From Ferdinandcohnia sp036965045 (GTDB taxonomy: Bacteria > Bacillota > Bacilli > Bacillales > Bacillaceae_L), in assembly GCF_036965045.1 (NCBI RefSeq), contig NZ_JBALOV010000035.1, positions 124,001-188,000 on the forward strand: a DNA stretch of 64,000 bases, given 5' to 3'. A model generated the notes under the pieces. The model saw only the letters and a list, made by a program, of their open reading frames with translations, made no database searches and had not been told where the DNA came from. The position numbers were made by a program, and so were the translations under genes. Positions 57,511-64,000 of this stretch are shown here, in pieces (the first letter of the stretch is position 1; every line of letters begins with the position of its first letter).

Positions 57511-60201
57511 ATGAAGTGGTATGAGCTAAGGTCAGAAGAGGTCGAAAAAAAAGTAAATACAAGCCTTTCCACAGGTCTTCAAGACCAAGAAGTAAAACAG
57601 CGTCAAAAGCAATTTGGATATAATGAATTGAAGGAAGCGGAACGCCCTTCAGCACTTTTGCTTTTTTTAGCTCAGTTTAAGGATTTTATGGTACTTGTAT
57701 TACTTGCTGCAACTCTCGTGTCGGGGTTGTTAGGAGAATACATTGATGCCATCGCAATTATGGCAATTGTCTTAATTAACGGGTTTTTAGGATTTTTTCA
57801 AGAACGAAAAGCAGAAAAATCGCTTCAAGCCTTAAAAGAGCTTTCTGCACCACAGGTGAACGTATTCCGAAATAATGAATGGGTTCGAATTCTGTCAAAA
57901 GAACTTGTTGTAGGGGATATCATTAAATTCACTAGTGGTGACCGCATTGGTGCCGACGTACGCCTAGTTGATGTCAAAAGCTTAGAAATTGAAGAATCTG
58001 CATTAACAGGGGAATCTGTTCCAGTTACCAAGCACGTTGAACCGATTCGTGATGGTGAAGTTTCACTTGGTGATCAAGAAAATATGGCCTTTATGGGAAC
58101 GATGGTAACACGTGGTAGTGGTGTCGGTATTGTAGTTGGAACTGGTATGAATACTGCAATGGGTCAAATTGCGGAGCTTCTTCAAACAGCACAAGCGATG
58201 ATCACACCATTGCAGAGAAGATTAGAGCAATTAGGGAAGATCTTGATAACCGTTGCATTAATTTTAACTCTGTTAGTCGTCATAGTTGGTGTAATAAATG
58301 GACATGAAATGTATGAAATGTTCTTAGCGGGAGTATCGTTGGCTGTAGCCGCAATCCCTGAAGGACTCCCAGCTATTGTGACGGTTGCCCTTTCCTTAGG
58401 TGTTCAGCGAATGATTAAGAAAAATGCTATTGTCCGCCGTTTACCTGCTGTTGAAACATTAGGCTGCGCGTCAGTCATATGTTCAGATAAGACAGGCACC
58501 ATGACTCAAAATAAAATGACGGTTACACATCTTTGGTCTGGCGGCAAAACATGGTCTGTTTCAGGTACAGGCTATGATGTAGACGGGAAGTTCTTCTTTG
58601 GGGAAAGAGAAATAAAACCATCTGAAAACAAAACCCTTCAACAATTACTGACGTTTGGCGTTTTATGTAATAATGCTTCATTAAAAAGAAAAGATGAGGA
58701 TATTGTCGTTGATGGTGATCCTACAGAAGGCGCCCTTCTTGTTGCAGGTATTAAAGCAGGACTTACAAATGAATTTTTAGCAGAACAATTTGAAATCATT
58801 GAAGAGTTTCCATTTGATTCTGTAAGAAAAATGATGAGTGTTATTGTAAGAGATAGATCTGGAAATCAATTTGTTGTTACAAAGGGGGCACCAGATGTAT
58901 TACTTGGTGTAAGTAAATCGGTTCTTTGGGATCATAAACAACAACCACTATCAGGAGAATACGAGAATAAGATTAAGGATGCGATTGAGGGATTGGCTTC
59001 AAATGCCCTTCGTACGATTGCGGTTGGCTTTAAACCATTAAGACCGAATCAAAAATTAGTTTCTGAACGTGAGGCAGAAAGCGAGTTAACCTTTATTGGA
59101 ATTCAAGGAATGATTGATCCGCCACGTCCAGAAGTTAAAGCAGCAGTTAAAGAGTGTAAAGACGCAGGAATCAAAACAATTATGATCACAGGTGATCACG
59201 TCATTACAGCAAAAGCTATCGCTACTCAGCTTGGAATTCTTCCAGCTGGCGGTAAAGTGTTAGATGGATATGCCCTTTCAAAAATGGATGTAGAAGAGCT
59301 GGAGGAAATTGTAGATGATGTCTATGTATATGCTAGGGTATCACCTGAACATAAACTTAAAATTGTTCAAGCTCTTCAAAGTAGGGGACATATTGTTGCA
59401 ATGACGGGTGATGGGGTAAACGATGCTCCAGCAATTAAAGCATCCGATATCGGGATTGCAATGGGGATAACTGGAACAGATGTAGCGAAAGAAGCTTCAT
59501 CCCTAATATTGCTCGATGATAATTTTGCAACAATTAAAGCTGCAATAAAAGAAGGCCGAAATATCTATGAAAATATTAGAAAATTTATTCGTTATTTATT
59601 AGCATCCAATGTCGGTGAAATTCTTGTCATGCTGTTTGCCATGTTAATGGCGCTTCCATTGCCACTCGTTCCGATTCAAATTCTTTGGGTTAACCTTGTA
59701 ACAGACGGGTTACCTGCAATGGCTCTTGGACTTGACCAACCGGAAGGGAATTTAATGAAACATGGACCGAGACATCCGAAGGAAGGGGTCTTTGCGAGAG
59801 GATTGGGTTGGAAGATTGTCAGCCGCGGATTCTTAATTGGAATTGCCACTTTGGCTGCTTTTATGGTGGTTTATCATAGAGACCCTAGTAATCTTGGTTA
59901 TGCCCAAACAATCGCATTTGCTACACTAGTTATGGCTCAATTAATCCATGTATTTGATTGCCGAAGCGAACGCTCTATTTTCCACCGCAATCCATTCGAA
60001 AATATGTACTTAGTGTGGGCGGTTATTTCATCTATAATTTTAATGCTAATCGTGATTTACTATCCACCACTGCAACCTGTTTTCAAAACATATGCCATTG
60101 CACCAAGAGATTGGCTTCTCGTAATCGGAATGTCAGCTATACCAACATTCCTACTTGCAGGATCATTATTAACAAGAAAAAGATCCGCAGCTCGTGCATA
60201 A
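57511..60201 (+). CDS. yloB: Calcium-transporting P-type ATPase (P2A, YloB-like)
   Basis: 896-residue P-type ATPase of the SERCA-like P2A class. Cation N-terminal domain (about 1-70), actuator domain with LTGESVPV (about 170), phosphorylation site CSDKTGTMTQNKMTV (Asp near residue 330), nucleotide domain with KGAPDVLL, and hinge TGDGVNDAPAIKASDIGIAMG (about 635). The fourth helix carries VAAIPEGLPAIVTVAL, the Ca2+ site I/II helix of the class, and the sixth has NLVTDGLPAMALGL. B. subtilis YloB at this place binds calcium and is made in sporulation. Start 57511 (MKWYELRSEEVEK) follows GAGGGGTG at 12 bases. Confidence 0.93.
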   Translation: MKWYELRSEEVEKKVNTSLSTGLQDQEVKQRQKQFGYNELKEAERPSALLLFLAQFKDFMVLVLLAATLVSGLLGEYIDAIAIMAIVLINGFLGFFQERKAEKSLQALKELSAPQVNVFRNNEWVRILSKELVVGDIIKFTSGDRIGADVRLVDVKSLEIEESALTGESVPVTKHVEPIRDGEVSLGDQENMAFMGTMVTRGSGVGIVVGTGMNTAMGQIAELLQTAQAMITPLQRRLEQLGKILITVALILTLLVVIVGVINGHEMYEMFLAGVSLAVAAIPEGLPAIVTVALSLGVQRMIKKNAIVRRLPAVETLGCASVICSDKTGTMTQNKMTVTHLWSGGKTWSVSGTGYDVDGKFFFGEREIKPSENKTLQQLLTFGVLCNNASLKRKDEDIVVDGDPTEGALLVAGIKAGLTNEFLAEQFEIIEEFPFDSVRKMMSVIVRDRSGNQFVVTKGAPDVLLGVSKSVLWDHKQQPLSGEYENKIKDAIEGLASNALRTIAVGFKPLRPNQKLVSEREAESELTFIGIQGMIDPPRPEVKAAVKECKDAGIKTIMITGDHVITAKAIATQLGILPAGGKVLDGYALSKMDVEELEEIVDDVYVYARVSPEHKLKIVQALQSRGHIVAMTGDGVNDAPAIKASDIGIAMGITGTDVAKEASSLILLDDNFATIKAAIKEGRNIYENIRKFIRYLLASNVGEILVMLFAMLMALPLPLVPIQILWVNLVTDGLPAMALGLDQPEGNLMKHGPRHPKEGVFARGLGWKIVSRGFLIGIATLAAFMVVYHRDPSNLGYAQTIAFATLVMAQLIHVFDCRSERSIFHRNPFENMYLVWAVISSIILMLIVIYYPPLQPVFKTYAIAPRDWLLVIGMSAIPTFLLAGSLLTRKRSAARA

Positions 60202-60236
60202 AAATAAGCTAGACTTGGATTTTAGATATAGACCTG

Positions 60237-60245
60237 TGTTATAAT
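60237..60245 (+). promoter_or_regulatory. Extended -10 promoter next to a terminator
   Basis: TGTTATAAT is a perfect extended -10; TTGGAT (60215-60220) lies 19 bases upstream as a poor -35. The predicted start falls right at the terminator that follows at 60251. Confidence 0.5.
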
Positions 60246-60250
60246 ACATG

Positions 60251-60283
60251 AGGTAATGGAGTGTAGACTCTATTACCTTTTTT
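60251..60283 (+). terminator. Terminator between yloB and yicC
   Basis: A 12-bp stem (60251-60262 with 60267-60278, one G-T pair), 4-base loop, then six T. It ends the ATPase transcript. Confidence 0.88.
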
Positions 60284-60390
60284 CATTTAATAAGAACTAT
60301 TCCATTTTAGAAAACAATGGTAAAATATAAATGGTTAAGATGAGCGTATACATAAAGCGCTGCCTGTTATGTTAGATTGGAAGTGATATG

Positions 60391-61266
60391 ATGATTGTGA
60401 GTATGACAGGTTTTGGACGTGCAAAAAAAGAGACAAATGCATTCACCGTTCATGCAGAACTGAAATCTGTAAACCATCGATTCTGTGAAATCAATATAAG
60501 ATTACCTAGACAACTGCTGTTTCTTGAGGATAAAATAAAAAAAGCAATAATCGAGCATGTGAAAAGAGGTCGTGTCGAGGTATTTCTTACAATTGAAGGT
60601 GAAGGGCTTGTTACGAAAACGATCTCCATTGACTGGGATTTATTAGATTCTTTAGTTGCATCGACTCGACAAATCCAGGAAAAATACCAGCTTACTGATC
60701 AAATTACAGCAGGACAGCTACTTTCAAATGAAAATATCCTCTCCATAGAAGAGAAAGAAATGGAGAACCAAGAACTTGAAGAAACCGTCCTTGAGGTCAT
60801 TGAAAGTGCGACATTGCAATTGAGACAAATGAGGGAAGTTGAAGGTAAGAAGTTAAACCAGGATATTATTAGCTTCCTTGGACAAATTGATGAAAATGTA
60901 CATATTATTAAGGAATATGCACCAAAAATAGTTACCCATTATCGTGACCGTATTGAAAAAAGAATCAGAGAGTTTGTTGGGGATGAATTTGATGAGAATC
61001 GAATTCTCACTGAAGTAGCATTATTTGCAGAAAAAGCGGATATCAGTGAGGAACTTACACGACTCGAAAGCCATATTAGTCAATTTAGGGAAACTGTAAA
61101 AACAAATGAACCAATTGGAAGAAAACTCGATTTTATCATTCAAGAAATGAACAGAGAAACCAATACAATCGGTTCAAAGGCAAACGACCCTTTAATTGCA
61201 AATCATGTTGTGGAAATGAAAAGCTTATTAGAGAAAATTAAAGAGCAAGTTCAAAATATTGAATAG
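60391..61266 (+). CDS. yicC: YicC family endoribonuclease (YloC)
   Basis: 291 residues. The YicC N-terminal signature MIVSMTGFGRAKKE is followed by ELKSVNHRFCEINIRLP (about 26-42), and the C-terminal DUF1732 part ends with the family motif GRKLDFIIQEMNRETNTIGSKAND. In E. coli YicC acts as an endoribonuclease; in bacilli the role is not settled. ATG 60391 is preferred to 60388 because of spacing to GGAAGTGA and the usual MI(V)SMTG start. remA-gmk-rpoZ-coaBC-priA follow in the same direction, as in B. subtilis. Confidence 0.92.
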   Translation: MIVSMTGFGRAKKETNAFTVHAELKSVNHRFCEINIRLPRQLLFLEDKIKKAIIEHVKRGRVEVFLTIEGEGLVTKTISIDWDLLDSLVASTRQIQEKYQLTDQITAGQLLSNENILSIEEKEMENQELEETVLEVIESATLQLRQMREVEGKKLNQDIISFLGQIDENVHIIKEYAPKIVTHYRDRIEKRIREFVGDEFDENRILTEVALFAEKADISEELTRLESHISQFRETVKTNEPIGRKLDFIIQEMNRETNTIGSKANDPLIANHVVEMKSLLEKIKEQVQNIE

Positions 61267-61324
61267 CTTGATTATAAAGCCATTTTCGCGGCAAAAATAG
61301 AGGGGATATACTGGGGGAGATTAA

Positions 61325-61588
61325 GTGCAAATCAAATTAATAAATATCGGATTCGGAAATATTGTCTCGGCCAACAGAATTATTTCAATTGTAAGTCCCG
61401 AATCTGCTCCGATTAAACGGATTATTCAAGATGCTCGTGATCGAGGAATGCTCATTGATGCTACATATGGAAGAAGAACGCGTGCTGTTATGATAATGGA
61501 TAGTGACCATATTATCCTATCAGCAGTCCAGCCAGAGACAGTTGCACAAAGGCTATCAAAAGAAGATGAGCTAACAGACGAAGGGTAG
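61325..61588 (+). CDS. remA: Extracellular matrix regulator RemA (DUF370)
   Basis: 87-residue DUF370 protein, nearly identical to B. subtilis RemA from memory: INIGFGNIVSANRIISIVSPESAPIKRIIQDARDRGMLIDATYGRRTRAV. RemA is a ring-forming DNA-binding protein that activates biofilm matrix operons and osmoprotection genes. The arginine-rich RRTRAV and IKRIIQDARDR regions contact DNA. GTG start at 61325, with TGGGGGAGA upstream. Confidence 0.95.
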   Translation: MQIKLINIGFGNIVSANRIISIVSPESAPIKRIIQDARDRGMLIDATYGRRTRAVMIMDSDHIILSAVQPETVAQRLSKEDELTDEG

Positions 61589-61600
61589 GTTTAAGAACGA

Positions 61601-62218
61601 ATGAAAGAAAGAGGTTTACTAATAGTTTTATCAGGTCCATCTGGTGTCGGAAAAGGTACTGTCCGTAAAGAAATTTTTTCACAGCCCGATACAAAATTTC
61701 AATATTCCATTTCAATGACGACAAGAAAGCCGCGTGAAGGAGAAGTGGATGGTGTTGATTACTTCTTTAAGACGAGAGAAGAGTTTGAAGCATTAATAAA
61801 AAACAACAAGCTTCTTGAATGGGCAGAATATGTTGGGAACTATTATGGAACCCCAATTGATTACGTGGAATCTACTTTACAAGAAGGTAAGGATGTTTTC
61901 CTAGAGATTGAAGTACAGGGGGCACTTCAAGTAAGAAAAGCATTCCCTGAAGGTTTATTCATTTTCTTAGCACCACCAAGTCTGAAAGAATTAAAGAACA
62001 GAATAGTTACGAGGGGTACAGAGTCTGACGATTTAATCCTTAACAGAATGAAGGTTGCAAAAGAAGAAATTGAAATGATGGACGCTTATGATTATGTTGT
62101 TGAAAATGATAAGGTTGAGCTTGCCTGCGAGCGGATTAATGCAATTGTCACTGCTGAGCATTGTCGCCGTGACCGTGTGGCAAGACGTTATAAACAAATG
62201 CTGGAGGTTGATTTTTAA
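61601..62218 (+). CDS. gmk: Guanylate kinase
   Basis: 205 residues. It phosphorylates GMP to GDP with ATP. P-loop LSGPSGVGKGTVRKEI (about 8-23), the GMP-binding SMTTRKPREGEVDGVDYFF (about 36-54), and YGTPIDYVE are standard. The spacing to remA is 12 bases. Its stop overlaps the start of rpoZ as TAATG. Confidence 0.97.
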   Translation: MKERGLLIVLSGPSGVGKGTVRKEIFSQPDTKFQYSISMTTRKPREGEVDGVDYFFKTREEFEALIKNNKLLEWAEYVGNYYGTPIDYVESTLQEGKDVFLEIEVQGALQVRKAFPEGLFIFLAPPSLKELKNRIVTRGTESDDLILNRMKVAKEEIEMMDAYDYVVENDKVELACERINAIVTAEHCRRDRVARRYKQMLEVDF

Positions 62219-62451
62219 TGTTAGTTCCATCTATTGATGCGTTATTAAATAAATTAAATTCTAAATATACTCTTGTAACAGTTGCTGCTAAAAGAGCAAG
62301 AGTGATGCAAGAAAAAAATGATGGAATGGTACAGAAGCCTGTATCCTATAAATCCGTTGGTAAAGCACTAGAGGAAATCGATGCCGGTCTTCTTTATTAT
62401 ACAACTGATAAAAAAGACGCTGGAGAACCAACACAAACAATTAATGAATAA
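62218..62451 (+). CDS. rpoZ: RNA polymerase omega subunit
   Basis: 77-residue omega subunit, which supports beta-prime folding. The family signature YTLVTVAAKRARVMQ and the KSVGKALEEIDAGLLYY segment are clear. It overlaps the gmk stop by one base and its ribosome binding site (GGAGG) lies inside gmk. Followed by a hairpin. Confidence 0.96.
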   Translation: MLVPSIDALLNKLNSKYTLVTVAAKRARVMQEKNDGMVQKPVSYKSVGKALEEIDAGLLYYTTDKKDAGEPTQTINE

Positions 62452-62456
62452 CCGAA

Positions 62457-62490
62457 AATAACAACCTCTCATGCAGGTTGTTATTTTTTT
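62457..62490 (+). terminator. Terminator after rpoZ
   Basis: A perfect 11-bp stem (62457-62467 with 62475-62485), 7-base loop, then a T-run. It lies only 14 bases before coaBC, so coaBC-priA must depend on read-through, or the hairpin acts as an attenuator. Confidence 0.82.
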
Positions 62491-62503
62491 AAGGGGGATT
62501 CCA

Positions 62504-63706
62504 ATGCTAGGTAAAAATATTTTAGTTTGCGTGAGTGGGGGGATTGCAGTATATAAGGCTGCAGCTTTAACAAGCAAGCTAACACAAGCTGGTGCAAACG
62601 TAAAAGTGATCATGAGTGACTCAGCAATGAAATTTGTTACTCCGTTAACGTTCCAAGCACTTTCGAGAAATGATGTGTACTACGATACATTCGATGAAAT
62701 AAATCCAGCCGTGATTGCTCATATCGATTTAGCTGATTGGGCTGATTTAGTGGTCGTAGCACCTGCTACAGCAAATACAATTGGCAAGCTTGCAAATGGA
62801 ATTGCGGATAATATGATAACCACAACATTGCTTGCCACTACAGCTCCCGTTTGGATTGCGCCAGCAATGAATGTCCATATGTACGATCATCCCGCGGTAA
62901 AACGGAATATTGAAATGTTAGCGAAGGACGGATATCAATTTATTGAACCGTCTGAAGGATATTTAGCCTGTGGATATGTTGGGAAAGGGCGACTTGAAGA
63001 GCCCGAAAAAATTGTCGCACTCATAACGGCCCATTTTTCAGAACTACCCGTATTACGTGGAAAGCGAATCTTAATTACGGCTGGACCAACTCGTGAAAAG
63101 CTCGACCCGGTTCGTTTCTTTACAAATCGTTCAACAGGTAAGATGGGCTATGCGATAGCAGAAGCAGCAAGCCAGATGGGTGCAGAAGTAACCTTGATTT
63201 CTGGTCCAACGAATCTTCCTACTCCACCTAATGTGAGAGTGATTCCTATTGAATCTGCAGAAGATATGTTCAAACAAGTCATGGCTAATTATAAGCAGAA
63301 CGATATCGTCATCAAATCAGCGGCGGTTGCGGATTATCGTCCAAAACAAGTCTATGCTGAAAAAATGAAAAAAAAGGGCGGAGATCTTGTCCTCGAACTT
63401 GAACGGACAACAGATATTTTAAAAACATTAGGTGAACAAAAGGAACACCAATTTTTAGTTGGCTTTGCAGCTGAGACCGAACATATTGAAGAATATGCAA
63501 AACGGAAATTATCATCAAAAAACCTTGATATGATCGTTGCAAACAATGTGACGACACAAGGAGCAGGCTTTGGTACGGACACAAATCTTGTAACCATCTA
63601 TAAAAAGGATGGAACCCATAAAGAATTGCCAATGATGACAAAGCTTGATGTTGCAAAAACTTTATTGCTTGAAGTAAAACAAATGTTGGATGGCGAAAAG
63701 GAATGA
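62504..63706 (+). CDS. coaBC: Bifunctional phosphopantothenoylcysteine decarboxylase/synthase CoaBC
   Basis: 400 residues. The N-terminal flavoprotein decarboxylase CoaC (about 1-185) has the catalytic His in AHIDLADWADLVVVAPATANTIGK and the active Cys in EGYLACGYVGKGR. The C-terminal ligase CoaB (about 190-395) has GKRILITAGPTREKLDPVRFFTNRSTGKMG and AAVADYRPKQ. It carries out two steps from phosphopantothenate to phosphopantetheine in coenzyme A synthesis. Start 62504 (MLGKNILVCVSGG) follows AAGGGGGA. Overlaps priA by 4 bases. Confidence 0.96.
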   Translation: MLGKNILVCVSGGIAVYKAAALTSKLTQAGANVKVIMSDSAMKFVTPLTFQALSRNDVYYDTFDEINPAVIAHIDLADWADLVVVAPATANTIGKLANGIADNMITTTLLATTAPVWIAPAMNVHMYDHPAVKRNIEMLAKDGYQFIEPSEGYLACGYVGKGRLEEPEKIVALITAHFSELPVLRGKRILITAGPTREKLDPVRFFTNRSTGKMGYAIAEAASQMGAEVTLISGPTNLPTPPNVRVIPIESAEDMFKQVMANYKQNDIVIKSAAVADYRPKQVYAEKMKKKGGDLVLELERTTDILKTLGEQKEHQFLVGFAAETEHIEEYAKRKLSSKNLDMIVANNVTTQGAGFGTDTNLVTIYKKDGTHKELPMMTKLDVAKTLLLEVKQMLDGEKE

Positions 63707-64000
63707 AAATTGCCAGTATTATTGTTGATGTTCCTGCAATGCAAACGGATAAACCATATGATTATATTATTCCTGAAAAATGGAGTGACGTAGTTGTACC
63801 AGGAATGAGGGTCGTTGTTCCATTTGGTCCTCGTAAAGTCCAGGGATTTGTAATGAGTCTATCAAACAAGGCAGGAGTGGATAAGCTGAAGGAAATTCAC
63901 TCTTTGCTTGATCTGACGCCGGCTCTGAATGAAGAGCTACTACATATTGGTAAATGGTTAACAGAAAAAACACTTTGCTTTACGATATCAGCGTTACAAG
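63703..64000 (+). CDS. priA: Primosomal protein N' (PriA helicase), N-terminal part
   Basis: The gene starts at the ATG overlapping the coaBC stop (ATGA) and runs off the window end; about 99 residues are visible. They match the PriA N-terminal 3'-DNA-binding domain: KIASIIVDVPAMQTDKPYDY, then VPGMRVVVPFGPRKVQGFVM, and LHIGKWLTEKTLCFTISALQ. PriA restarts stalled replication forks. The helicase domains lie beyond the window. The upstream position after coaBC matches B. subtilis. Confidence 0.9.
   Translation, partial: MKIASIIVDVPAMQTDKPYDYIIPEKWSDVVVPGMRVVVPFGPRKVQGFVMSLSNKAGVDKLKEIHSLLDLTPALNEELLHIGKWLTEKTLCFTISALQ

Noticed and set aside
1..64000. Prophage, insertion sequence, CRISPR array, toxin-antitoxin or defence genes, tRNA or rRNA
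   Set aside because: All coding space is filled by recognisable housekeeping and sporulation genes in conserved order; no transposase, integrase, phased repeats or RNA gene was seen.

Overview
The window is a stretch of core chromosome from a low-GC, endospore-forming member of the Bacillaceae. The evidence is the gene order, which follows the Bacillus subtilis ylbL-to-priA region closely. It includes the sporulation genes spoVD, spoVE, spoIIGA, sigE and sigG, a meso-diaminopimelate-type MurE, bacillithiol synthesis (BshC), a PyrR-controlled pyr operon and a T-box in front of ileS. Several proteins align almost residue for residue with B. subtilis proteins as I remember them, but the genus cannot be fixed from the sequence alone. 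I see no prophage, insertion sequence, CRISPR array, rRNA or tRNA.

Layout. 1-4.8 kb: the ylb genes (end of the YlbL protease, TmcAL/YlbM, YlbN, ribosomal protein L32, an enoyl-CoA hydratase-like protein, an RsfA-like sporulation regulator and the YlbP acetyltransferase). 5-8.1 kb: a three-gene biotin-dependent acyl-CoA carboxylase operon behind a probable cre site. 8.2-11.2 kb: ketopantoate reductase-like protein, a DUF3397 membrane protein and bshC. 11.3-31.1 kb: the division and cell wall (dcw) cluster mraZ-rsmH-ftsL-pbpB-spoVD-murE-(MurF-like fragment)-mraY-murD-spoVE-murG-murB-divIB-ylxW-ylxX-sbp-ftsA-ftsZ. 31.2-34 kb: spoIIGA-sigE-sigG. 34.2-41.4 kb: ylmC-ylmD-ylmE-sepF-ylmG-ylmH-divIVA-ileS. 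41.7-43.6 kb: ylyA-lspA-rluD. 43.6-55.6 kb: the complete de novo UMP operon pyrR-pyrP-pyrB-pyrC-pyrAA-pyrAB-pyrK-pyrD-pyrF-pyrE with three PyrR attenuators. 55.6-64 kb: rqcH (reverse strand), a calcium-type P-ATPase, yicC, remA, gmk, rpoZ, coaBC and the start of priA.

The genes form three main working groups. The dcw cluster makes the lipid II precursor (MurE, MraY, MurD, MurG, MurB), its polymerase and crosslinkers (SpoVE, PBP2B, SpoVD) and the division ring (FtsA, FtsZ, FtsL, DivIB, SepF, DivIVA). The spoIIG-sigG block carries the mother-cell and forespore sigma factors. The pyr operon supplies UMP and is switched off by PyrR when uridine nucleotides are plentiful.

Most of the window is ordinary core genome and I found no clear new multi-gene system. 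The points most worth a second look are: a free-standing MurF-type N-terminal domain gene between murE and mraY; two families of non-coding interspersed repeats lodged in dcw and pyr intergenic regions; a hairpin that hides the sigG ribosome binding site; 10-bp-phased GTGG repeats at the mraZ promoter; and three places where an extended -10 promoter is followed almost at once by a strong hairpin.
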